A stretch of 64,000 bases of DNA from Ochotona curzoniae (taxonomy: Eukaryota > Chordata > Mammalia > Lagomorpha > Ochotonidae). The stretch is taken from assembly GCF_017591425.1 (NCBI RefSeq), contig NW_024464918.1, positions 27,556,001 to 27,620,000 on the forward strand. The letters run 5' to 3'. Both the position numbers and the translations under genes were made by a program. This document shows positions 22,680 through 33,236 of the stretch, one piece after another (positions within the stretch are counted from its first letter, which is position 1; each line of letters opens with the position of its first letter). Under the pieces are notes generated by a model. It was given only the letters and a program-made list of their open reading frames with translations. It was not told where the DNA came from and did no database searches.

Positions 22680-24362
22680 GAGAACTGAGCCAATCCCAGT
22701 TGCTGACTGCCAGGCTCAGATAGCACTGAAGACAGCACCTATATCAAAAGAATTGGGACTCAGGACCGTGCAAGTCAGGCAAAGTGCCTCAAGAGGGATC
22801 ACTACAACAGCAATGACACAGAGGCCAACAGGCCCATCTCACGGTCCCCTTTGATCCTAACATTTCAGAATCTGCAACTTCCTGCTAACACTATCCAGAA
22901 CCTTCCTGACTTAAGATGGCTACCATCCTCAGCTCCATCCCTGCTAAGGTCCAGTTGGGTTTCCCTGATCCATAAGAGTGTTTTGAGGTGTTGTTACTAC
23001 CCCCAAAGCAGTCAAATATCCTTGCCTGAAGTCTACAGCCCATCACCAGGTTCTTCCCTCTGCCTCGCCAGGCACCCGGTCCTCAGCCACACTGTCTTTC
23101 ATGTTAGGCACACACTTTCCCTGTGCCCTTCCTACACCCTCTGCTGCACCACCCAGAGGAGTCCATATTGTCTCCCTCAGCCTGCAAGACCAGGCTACAC
23201 AGCACTGCCAGACACCTGGGCCAGTGCAGCCTGGGTCTGGCACTGGGGTTGCACCAGGGACACTGGTTGGCTAGAAATCCTGCAGGAGAGGACTATGGGG
23301 CACTAACATAAGGCCACAGAGGGCATGGCAGCTTGTCTGTTAGGCACTACCACAGACCAAGCCCTGGGCTGCACCAATAGCCACAAGTACCTCATTTTCT
23401 TCTCACCACACAGACATGAAAATTCTCACCCTGGTTTTACATCAGGGAAAGCAAAACCCCTGGCGAGAGAGCATTTTCTGTTTTTCATATGGAGAGGCAG
23501 GCTCATAGAGGTCAAGTCATTTGCCTAAGGACACAGTGGAAAAACAAAAAGCTCTAGCCTCAATCCGCCAGACTCATCAGTGCTCCTTCCGTTACCTCGC
23601 ACTGTCCAGAGAGGCAGGAGGCTGAAACCCAGGAAGGGAGTCAGGTCTGCACGCAGCTCTCCCCACATGCCTTCACATGTCTCTTAACACTATGGTTCCA
23701 GGACCCAGCGTGCCTCTGATCACCTACAGTCACCAGGGAATAGCATCTCACACTGTGAGGAAGCTCAGGGCAAATTCCTTCCCGTGCTGATCCAATCTGC
23801 AAAACCGCCTGGGACAACAGTTCAGCTCACAATGCCCTCCCAAGATGACTCCCTGGCTGGCTATAGTTACACAGCTCCAAGATCTGCTGATTCTTGCTCT
23901 GGCTTCTGGAGTTCCCAAAACTAGGAACAAGATACCCCCTCCTCTCCACATCAACCTTAGAGATGTAGAGCATTCCCTTGAAGCTGATCTGCACAGGTCC
24001 TGGAAGTGAACATGACACTCCAGTTGTGGTTTGCTTGATTTCCACCTCTACCCCTTCAGGTACATTTTCACCCATGTGGCCTTGCTATATAGTTGCTTTT
24101 CTCATAGCTGGGTGGCCCACAGCATCCTTCCTAACATCCTGTGCTTGTGCCTGAAGGAAAGAGGACAGTTGTTTTTGTAGAAAGGTGTGCCTGGGGAGGT
24201 TTCAATTACATAAGTAAGAGTGACTGACAGGTTCAATAATACCATCAGGGAGTCTAGAGGTCTTGGCATTAATGTCCACAGGGATTGGACAAAGAAATGC
24301 ACTGTCACATGCATTTTGAGGGAAAAAAAAATATTCTGAATGTTCACCCGGAAGGGCTGGTG

Positions 24363-24606
24363 AGGGGCAGGCATGTGGCCTGGCAGTTAAGACACCAACG
24401 AAGATGCCCACATACCACACTGCAGGACCTGTAAGCCAAGTCTTGGCTTTGCTCCTCATGCCCCTTGCCTGCTGATGCAGCAATACTGCTCTGAATGAGT
24501 TTTCAGATCCCAACTTCAGCTTGGCTCAGTCCTGACTGTTGGGGGCATCTGGAGAGTGAACCATCAAATTGGAGCTCTCTCTCCAATTAATTAATCAGGA
24601 AAAAAG
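24363..24606 (+). mobile_element. CSINE-type SINE, diverged
   Basis: It has the GCATGTGGCCTGGCAGTTAA head, a degraded middle and CATCTGGAGAGTGAACCATC. The CT-rich and tail regions are short and decayed. Confidence 0.75.
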
Positions 24607-24773
24607 GGGGTGCTAGTTTAAAAAAAATGACATAGTGATCCAATGAAAAACTGCGTAGCTATCAAAAAAATGGAGTAAATTACATTGCAATCAAAGATTC
24701 TCACAAAATTTTTTAAAAAAAGCACGATTTATATGTTTGTAATAGGACCTATGTTCTTAAAAAATACACAGGA

Positions 24774-25092
24774 GTTGGTGCCATGGAATAATAGGCTAGG
24801 CCTCTGCTTAGAAGGCTGGCATCCCAAATGGGCACCAGTTCAAGACCTGACTGTTACACTTCCAATCTAACTTTATGCTAATGTGCTTGGGAGAACGGTG
24901 CAGTACAGGACAGCACAAGTTCTTGGGCCCCTGCACCCATGTGGGAGACAGAAGAAACTCCTGAGTCCCAGTTTGGGGCCAGCCCAGCTCTGGCTGCTGT
25001 GGCCATTTAGGAAGTGAATCAGAAGATGGAAGAGCTCTGTCTTTCCTGTCTATAATTCTGCCTTTCAAATAAAAAAAAAAAATCTTAAAAAA
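24774..25092 (+). mobile_element. CSINE-type SINE
   Basis: It contains GGCATCCCAAATGGGCACCA, GCACCCATGTGGGAGACAGA and an AATTCTGCCTTTCAAATAAA tail followed by poly(A). Confidence 0.87.
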
Positions 25093-26672
25093 CAAAACAT
25101 AAAACTCTGTGTATGTGTGTGTGTGTAAAATTTGAAATGTGCACAGAAGATCTGGAAGATACATGCCCAGTTTCGAGGACACAGCTCCACTGAAGAACCT
25201 TGGGTGGAAACCTACAAAAGGAACTTCTCTTTTTTTTTTTAACCAACAATATTTTGATTCTTTACATAGTAAATCTAGTGTTATTCTTATGTAATTGAAA
25301 AATTAATTTTTAAACATCTAGGGGACAAGGAGGGGCCAGGGAGAGTACACCACGTGTACTTTTATGGCTTTCATGTGGCTTGAGGTTTTCTCCAAGAAAT
25401 ATGTGTCATTCTGTAATTTTTAAAAATATTTTTAAATGATTTTTGTTTAAAAAAATATATAAGTGACCCAACAGGGTCAGAACAGCAAGAAGGTCCACCT
25501 GAGTTGGAACCACACAGGGTTGGAGGGGAGCACAGGGTGGGTGCCTACTTCCTATGGCAGGCAAAGCCATGGGGCTGGAGAAAAATCAAGTATGCCTGTG
25601 TGAGGAACCCGGTGTTTTTGAGAGTTAGAAACCATAGAGGAGGACTTCAACCTGGAGCCTGCCACAAAGGATCTGGCTTAAGGAGGTCAGCCCTGACCTT
25701 GAGGAGACCGACATAGATGCACCAGACCATGGGGAACTGTATTCAGCCGGGCACAACCTCAGAGCAAGAGCTTCCCCAGCCGCTGCCTGTGATGCTCAGA
25801 CTTGGCCTGACTCCAGCTCTGCTGGTGAGGCAGCTGAGACCAAGCAGGCGCAGCCCTGGACTCCAGACCAAAGGGCAGCTCCTGCCCAGGAGCCTGGGAA
25901 CCCAGTTGCCTCCCTGCTGGGCTTCTATCAACTACAAGGACACTCAACTGGGAATGAATCCCAATCCTGAAACAAAAGGGATGAACAGCTTTCTGTTCAT
26001 CTGCCAATTTCCAACCCCAGAGCTGACTTATCCAATGACGGACTGACCTACCCTGTAACTCTATGCTCAATAACGGAAAAAGCTGAATTTTGAATATGTT
26101 GTGGGAGAGAGCTTATGGCTTCAAAGCTGGGCTCGGCTGCCTCCCTGAGTGACCTCAGTTAACCTCACATTTACTGCTTCTCCCTATGGAAATGTTGTGA
26201 CGACCAAGTAGGAACCATAGAACTCCTCAGCCTTAAAGTGCTACCCAAGCAGGAGTGAGACTATCGAAGGGCTAGGAAGGGAAAGCTGAACATAAGATAA
26301 GATACTCCCATTAAAGCAAAAGATGCCACATCTACTATTACATAGTTTTCAAATTGTTAAACATACTGTGTTGTGACATATAAAGGCCAAAAACTATCTC
26401 AATGAAGAGGAAAGCAAATGCATTGTGGTATTTTCACATCAACAAATACCTGAGGCAGTGAAATGAACAAACCAGAGCCAGAGATATAAACCTGAATGAA
26501 CTGCATAGAATATGAACCAAAGCAAGGCACAGAGGAGACAGGGACTGTGTTTAAGTAACATTTCACAATACACAAAACAATACTACATACTGTTCAGAGG
26601 CACACCCATTTATAATAAAACTATAAAGAAATGCCAGAGAATAATAAACACTAACTTGAAAATATTTGTTTC

Positions 26673-27005
26673 GGGTCCAGCACAATGGCCTAGTGGCTAA
26701 AGTCCTCGCCTTGAACGTACCAGGATCCCACATGGGCACCGGTTCTAATCCTGGCAGCTCCACTTCCCATCCAGCTCCCTGCTTGTGGCCTGGGAAAGCA
26801 GTCGAGGACAGCCCAAAGCCTTGGGACCCTGCACCCATGTGGGAGACCTGGAAGAAGTCCCTGGATTCTGGCTTTGGATCGGGATAGCACTGGCCGTTAC
26901 GGTCACTTGGGGAGTGAATCATCGAATGGAAAATCTTTCTCTCTGTCTCTCCTCTCTGTATATCTGACTTTCCAATAAAAACAAATCTTTAAAAAAAAAA
27001 AAAAA
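26673..27005 (+). mobile_element. CSINE-type SINE, young, with 15-bp target duplication
   Basis: Full-length copy with head GGGTCCAGCACAATGGCC, B-box-like GGTTCTAATCC, TGGGAAAGCAGTCGAGGACA and a CTGACTTTCCAATAAAAACA tail with an A-run. It is flanked by perfect GAAAATATTTGTTTC at 26658-26672 and 27006-27020. It lies antisense in TNIP1 intron 1. Confidence 0.93.
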
Positions 27006-28879
27006 GAAAATATTTGTTTCTTCTTGAGGGGAGAGTTGATCAGGGAGAAATTTCAGGTGTGCAAAACATGTGTTAGCTCTTAATTTGCTGATGGTACCCC
27101 TGTCTCCAGATCACCTACTGAAGATTCTTGATAGCTTCTAAAGTCAGTGTGGCCAATCTACAGGTCAGGATCAGGTAGCAAAATAATTGTAGAGGCAGAT
27201 ATAAGAATGCAGAGCGACCTGGGCTCCTCAAGTACCGGCAAAGCTGGCCGTGAGGAAGATCCATGCCAAGTAACCTGAAGGCCAGTGGAGAGTGAGCAAG
27301 CACTTGGGAGAGTGGGTGGAGGCCAAACCAAAGGTCCCTGACTCACAGGATACCCCCACATCTGCCCTAAAAATACCAGCGCTGGCCTCTGAGCTTGCTG
27401 ACGTGACACACAGAGCACACACACACACATGCACACACTCATACCTGCCTGCACTGCCTGGTCTGCCTATTACGCAAGTGCACAGGGACAATAGGTTCCT
27501 GCCTCTCAGTCAACAGCTGTAGGGCGAGAGTCAGCTGTTCCTCACCAGTCATTCCTTCCAATCCAAAGAGTGAGTGTCCTGAGCCAGTCACAGGAGAAAC
27601 ACTGGCCATGGTGACTGCCAAGGTCTGGGGGTTTGGAGAAGGTTGGGAGCTATGCTTCACCCCAGCACAGGGGTGGGGTTACTCTCAGCTTACCTGCCTA
27701 GGTCTTCCTCTGGCAGCTCTACAGAGTGCCCCCTCACCCCACCCCAATAGCCTCCCAACACGGATGCACAGGGGCAGCCAAACAGGCCCTGTAGGCAGAC
27801 AAGGACAGCAGCACGAGTAGTGAGCATAGCAAGGCCTGGCCCAGTGGGAAGACATGAGGAGCTGCTGGAGCCAGAGAGGCCATCCAGTCACTGGCTGGCT
27901 GGTGCTCTTAAGAGCAGAGCTGGGAAGGAACGCCTCGAAATGCCAATGAGCACAGTTTTTTGGGGACACAGAAGCTGGCCAAGGGCTGCAATACACCAAG
28001 GGGTGTTACAACCCAGACCCCTGCACCCTCTTATCACTCTGTACTACTGCTCCCCTGCCCCCAAGTGGTCCAGCAAGCAAGAAAGAGGTGGGAAAGGAAG
28101 AACTCAGACTGTGACAGGCACAAAAAAGGATGTCTGCCACATCAGAAAGGCTCCCTGAGCCCGGGGTCAGGCAGAGGGGTACTGGATGCTGCCACAGAAC
28201 TTAAGCCACATCTTGAACTACTCCAAACAGGGACACACGTTTGAGACAGAACAAAGGACCACCCCTCCAGAGAGGACTCAGTAGGGTCCACAGGCAGTAG
28301 AGAGTTGACGGCATAAGAGATGAGCTCATCTTCATCATGTCCCTCCCACTGGATCCTTCTATAGCCTCACTATCTTTAAAAGGCAGGTGCTGGCACTCCC
28401 TGAGCACTCGCCATGGGGGCTGGGCTGGGCGCTGGGCACTAACCGTCCTGCAGTGAATTCTAGCACCTCTAAGAAGTAGCATGAGCATGGCATTGAGTTT
28501 AGGAAGTGGAGGCCCAAAGTGGCAGAGGCAGTCCCCAGCTGGGTCTGTCAAACATGGGAGCTCTCGGTCTGTCTGTACCAGGGCTCTCAAGGAGTGCTAT
28601 CAGCCCTCCTCCATCCACCGGATCAGATGTTCTGGGGGTGCATCCCAGCCCCTGCCAGTCTAGAAAACAGACCCAGCTACGCCTAGGATCAAGACCTTTC
28701 AGGATATTTCTCAGCTCAAGCAGTCTTCGGCCTAAGGATTGCATTCCAGATGAGGGCCACACTCCCCCACCTGCACGCCCTTGGGTCACCTCCCTCCTTT
28801 GGCCCCTAGCACCTGTGCCCCTGAGGTATTCCACACACTGCAGGTCAGATGCATTCCTGGCACACAATGCCTTCCAGGC

Positions 28880-28990
28880 AGTGCTCGTAGCACCCTTCTC
28901 CCCTTTTGACTACGAGTTCCTGGAGGGCAGAGCAGTCCCTAACGCACCTGTGCATCTCACACACCACTCAGTATTGAGCACCGGGAACCT
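28880..28990 (+). repeat. L2-like LINE 3' end fragment
   Basis: GACTACGAGTTCCTGGAGGG followed by a CACTCAGTATTGAGCACCG region resembles the conserved L2 3' end (gagctccttgagggcagg and gtgctcaataaat-like motifs). Confidence 0.55.
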
Positions 28991-30590
28991 GCAGGAAGTG
29001 TCTGCTAACCTCAGGGGGTGCAAATGCCAGGGGACGACAGAGGCTGGGCCTCCCTCTGCCCTACCAACGCCACACCTCAGCCTCCTCCTCTGCGGAAGGC
29101 ACCATTATTCCAGTTTCTTCACTTCATTACACAAAGCCAGCAGATCCTTAGCCCAGACACTCTCCTCCAGGGGTCAGGGACTTAGATGTGAAGACTAAAC
29201 AGGACCCTGCTCTCATTCTTACAGTCCAGGAAAGGAGAGACAATAATAAAAATACTAAAAGTAACTATATGACAGCTGCAAAGTTCTGAATTTCTACTTT
29301 CTTACTTGCAAATAAGAGATTATTTCAGAGCATCATGAGTGTATATTTTTTTTAAAGTAATATGACAGAAAGTGAAAAAAGGGGTTACTTTGCATAGAAA
29401 GGTCAGGGAAGGCCCCTCGGAGGAGGTGACATTTGAGTTGAGACTTGACAGATAAGGAAAAACCAGCCATGGGAAGAGCTGGGGAGAGGAGCTCTGAGCA
29501 GACGGAACTCACGGAGGGCCCCGGCGTGACAACAAGCAGCTGAGCATGGCTCAATCACGGCAAGTACAGGAGGAAAAGCACCCAGTGAGGGAGGCAAACA
29601 CCTTCCTATAAAACGGCCACGTTCAAATCAAGTCTGTCTGACCCTACAAGAACATCCGGGCCCCAAGTCACAGGCAGCACGGAGGTGGGGGCTGAGGGGG
29701 TGAGTCAGACCCCACTGCTTCCTGGGGCCCCAAAAGACCTGCTGTTATGGGTATTTCGGGGTAGGGGCCAGACCTGAGCAAAAGCGTCATGCCACATGCA
29801 CAGGACGCCCATGGCAGTGAGCAGGACCACCACGGTCACTGGAGTGCACAGAACCCTGGATGCTTTGCCCGCAGCTTCCCGAGGGGCCTGATCGACAGTG
29901 GCCACCAAATGCCAGTCCTAAGCCACATCACTGGCTCAGGACTGAGCCAGCCTAGGAGTTGAGGACAGTGGAAAGGCAACAGGCCTCAGGGGTTGTGCCT
30001 TACTAGCTCTGGGTTTTCACTTTGCTCATGTAAGACTTGAGCCTACTAGGACCACTGCTGGAAAGGTTAAGTAAGACACTGACTATAACGTGGTATGCAG
30101 GGCATGGGGTCAGTGTGCACAAACAGCAGGCTAGCAGAATGATCACCATGGTGTTTCGGCGGCTCAGTTCTCCCTGCTCTGAAGAAGAGCTGCAGGAGTG
30201 CTCTGAGTTAGGGTTGATCAACATTCCATCCTCCTGACAAGCACACCGTCCAGAATTTCAGAAAGTCGTGAATGTCCCTTTTTCTGACCTCTCATGAGAT
30301 GCCAAATTCCCCTCTACCACAACGCAACGTTTGGAAAGTGAGTAAGTGCTGATGAAATGCCATTCTGACGATGCTGTGAGATTAAAATGATGTAGCAGGA
30401 ATCCACACATTACTCGACACTGTCCGTCTGCAAGCAACTGGCTGCAGCTGGGGCCGCTGACTCTTCCGCAACATCCACAAAAAACCCTCCCTCCTCCCAC
30501 CAAAACACAGCTTCTCACCCAGCCCCACAAAATTCCCACCCACTCCCGTGCATACAATTCATGAGTGTGTAATGCAACTGTTCCACACGT

Positions 30591-30594
<4 letters not shown>

Positions 30595-30652
<58 letters not shown>
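30595..30652. repeat. Compound (TC)n(AC)n microsatellite
   Basis: About 14 TC units followed by about 15 AC units, roughly 300 bp downstream, in TNIP1 sense, of the CpG island edge. Confidence 0.97.
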
Positions 30653-30655
<3 letters not shown>

Positions 30656-31351
30656 CCAACAAAGTGCCAAGTGCCCTCTGAAAAAACATGTCTGGATTAC
30701 AACCCAATTCAGCAGCTCACTACAGCTGGCCACGAGGCTCCAAGTGACCTGGTTTTCTACATTATTTAAAAAAAAAAAAAGCGGAGATAAGAAGAATGAT
30801 CACATTTAAAATGGAGGTGGCCATTAAAAGGGATTAACACACACAACGCCTTGAGATCAGCACCTGGAAAGCGCCCAATAAGTTATTATCATCATTTTCC
30901 CTTTCGTTACTTGTTGTACACACTGCTTCCAAAACTTTACACGAAACTAGTGACGTGTGCGCCGGTTCCCAGCCACTTGCCGCCGCGGGAGGGTCGGCCA
31001 GCCGAGCGCGCTGCCCCGCACGGCTCCCGGCGCGCAGTGCGCACGCGCGCCCCGCCGGCCCGGGAGCTCACGCAGCGGGGACGCAGCTACCAGAGGGACT
31101 GTGGGGTCCCGGCCAGACCTCCCTCGGATGCCACGTCACCGCCGAGGCTCGGATCCTCCCCGATCCCGGCCTCCCTTCCTCCCCCTCCATCCCTGACCCA
31201 GGCGGGCCGACGTACCTGAGGGCGGTGTCTGGAAGGGGACAGTAACCCCGTCTCCGGCTCCAGTAATCGGACAGAGCCCAAGGTGAGGCTCAGGCCCCGC
31301 AGCAGCCCTCTCGGCTCCCGGGCCAGGGCAGGGGTACAGGTCGGAGGACAA

Positions 31352-31361
31352 GGAAGTTCCC
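31352..31361 (-). promoter_or_regulatory. NF-kB consensus site (GGGAACTTCC)
   Basis: On the minus strand the decamer GGGAACTTCC fits the kB consensus GGGRNNYYCC exactly. It lies in the CpG island near the proposed first exon. TNIP1 is a known NF-kB-induced feedback gene, which supports function; occupancy is inferred. Confidence 0.6.
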
Positions 31362-31382
31362 GGACCGGGCCGCCCCACCTCT

Positions 31383-31392
31383 GGGAAAGTCC
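31383..31392 (+). promoter_or_regulatory. NF-kB consensus site (GGGAAAGTCC)
   Basis: GGGAAAGTCC fits the kB consensus, 21 bp to the right of the previous site and in opposite orientation. The closeness of two sites in an NF-kB feedback gene is suggestive. Confidence 0.6.
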
Positions 31393-32449
31393 CCGGCGAC
31401 TGACAGGCCGCCGGCCCAATGGCGCCGCGCGCTCCGAGCGGCCTGCGGCTGCCGGGGGTGGGGCGTCGCGAGGTAAACAGCGGCCGCCGGGCTCCACCGG
31501 AGCCCAGAGCCGGCGGGGTGGTCGCGGGCTTCCCGAGCGGTGTCCCTCCGCAGCCTTCGCCTCCCGCAGCGGCTTCCCAGACCGGACGCCGCCGTGAGCG
31601 TCGGCACGGCGCCGCGCGACACTCCCCTCGCCGGAAGTCCCGGGCCGAGACCTGAGGTCAGCTTAAAAGCCGGAATTTCAGAGCGGAGGCGAGAGCCGCG
31701 GAGACCACCGAGGCCCTTCCCGCTGGTGGCCGGCGGGCCGCAGCCTGGGCGCGAGGGGACTTGCCAGAAGGCAGTCAGCGTGCGGAGCTGGGCCAAAGCC
31801 GGCGCCTCTGGGCACTCCTGGGCTGCTCCTAGCAGATCTGCAGCCAGATCCCCAGCTTAAAGCATTCTGTTGAGTTCCCCACTCACTGCTCCAGACATGG
31901 TGAACACTTCGGGCATTATTTTGTTCACTCAGCCACCCTAAAATGTGGATGAGGCTAGGCACAGGGAGATTAATTAAGCTCCCGGGGGCTAAACCAAGCT
32001 CCAAATCTAGTCACAAGCTCTAAATATAATCACAGAGTGTATCCCAGCAGGCAGTGGAATGTACTAGATCAGTTAGGGAACGATAACTTACTTTCTAGTG
32101 AAGCTATCTTTTCGGTAAGCCCATTATTTTATTTCAGAGAGGTGCCCATTCCAAAAGGGTAGCAGTGCCCCTGGGCAGTAGGGCCTTTGGGTGGAGAACA
32201 GCTCTTGCACGCAGAGCTGAGCAATGGCATGGTACCTCCATCCCTAACACCCCTAATGTCAGAATCCTGGCTCCCTCCCTCCAAGTTAAGGGAATCACAC
32301 AGACCCATGAGACCCTAAGACCATCTCAGAATTCAGTCACCCCCTTCCTGGTTAACATCCAGACGTTGGACTCTTTTCTGAGAGTGTCACATGAACCCCA
32401 AGCCCTGACCCAATGGAACAATACCTAATCCATCCAGAGACCACAGACA

Positions 32450-32790
32450 GGGCAGACCCAACTCTGCTAGGCAGTCATCTAGAAAACACTGCAGCCTCTC
32501 ACTGCTGACCAATCACAGGAAGGTCTCCAGGCACAAACTGACCTGTCCTGGCTCAAACCTAACTGTAATCTGGATCACCTCACCGCCCTGGAGCCCTCAG
32601 GTAATTTAGGAATTGAGACTTTGCCTTCCCACTTCTTGCTTTGCAAGTTGCAAAGTAAAGACCCTGTCTCTCCATCTCTATTGCTCAGCCCTGAAAACAA
32701 ATAAATCCTTTTTTAAAAAATAAACTCTCTTTCACCATTGGGTGTGAGTGATTTGTCTACTCTACTGCAAGCCGGGGGGGGGGCTGCCAC
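32450..32790 (+). mobile_element. Possible ERV LTR remnant (R-U5-like)
   Basis: AATAAA signals at 32700 and 32719 are followed by CTCTTTCACCATTGGGTGTG and a GTCTACTCTACTGCAAGCC segment ending in a G-run and CTGCCACA. This order resembles the 3' part of a gammaretrovirus-like LTR. No target duplication or internal retroviral genes are visible. The left edge is unclear and the call is tentative. Confidence 0.35.
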
Positions 32791-33105
32791 AGTAGCTTTA
32801 GCAGAGACATGATACATGAGACTCCCAACCCCCTGGGAATTGATGTTCAAAATTTAATCAATGGCAGACTGTTGTCCTCAGAAAGGATTCTCAGAGAGGA
32901 TTAGGGAGACTATTTCATATATACTCTAATTTTACAGTAAGGACACATGGTCAGTCAACGGTAACTTGGTCAGCACCCAGAGTCCTTCCCCTAAACATAG
33001 GATTCTCTGTCAGGCTCTGTGATGTCCTAGGGCGCCTTCAGTTATTTCAAAGGTGATATGAGATTCTCAGAACAATATTCTGTTACTCATTATACTTATG
33101 AAAAA

Positions 33106-33236
33106 GAAGGGGCCAACATGGTGGTACAACAGTTTAAACCACCACTAGCAACTCCACCATCTCAGTTCCAGTCCTGGCTGGTCCACTTGCCATCCAGCAC
33201 CCTGCTAGTGCACCTGAGAAAGCCAGCAGGCTGCGG
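33106..33236 (+). mobile_element. CSINE-type SINE, 5' fragment
   Basis: It begins AAGAAGGGGCCAACATGGTG, continues with ACAGTTTAAACCACCAC and ends after GCTAGTGCACCTGAGAAAGC. The 3' half and tail are missing. Confidence 0.7.

Larger units (their letters stand above)
15892..31215 (-). other. TNIP1: TNIP1 intron 1 (15.3 kb)
   Basis: A large first intron separates the CpG-island exon from the ATG exon. It holds six CSINE copies (16941, 17285, 21562, 24363, 24774, 26673). It also holds a MITE-like palindromic element (21394-21517), MIR- and L2-like fragments, a (CTA)n tract at 22630, a (TC)n(AC)n tract at 30595, and a GGAA-rich purine tract near 20812-20900. No coding exon was recognised. Additional 5'UTR exons could be present but cannot be proved from sequence. 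Confidence 0.8.
31216..31450 (-). other. TNIP1: TNIP1 non-coding exon 1 (right limit uncertain)
   Basis: The minus strand shows a strong donor, CCTCAG|GTACGT, at 31216/31215 inside the CpG island. It would splice to the exon 2 acceptor at 15891. No ATG-initiated frame joins the TNIP1 frame, so the exon would be 5'UTR. The transcription start cannot be set from sequence; I give about 31450 as a working limit. Confidence 0.65.
30955..31790. promoter_or_regulatory. TNIP1: CpG island, TNIP1 main promoter
   Basis: A CpG-dense, GC-rich block sharply distinct from both flanks, containing many CG dinucleotides and GC boxes (GGGCGG types on both strands). It covers the proposed first exon donor at 31215 and the kB-like sites at 31352 and 31383. 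There is no TATA box in an obvious place, as expected for a CpG-island promoter. Limits are estimated by eye. Confidence 0.9.

Noticed and set aside
28506..29198. 230-codon open frame on the plus strand in TNIP1 intron 1
   Set aside because: No recognised domain, and it overlaps an L2-like fragment and unique intronic sequence. Treated as chance.
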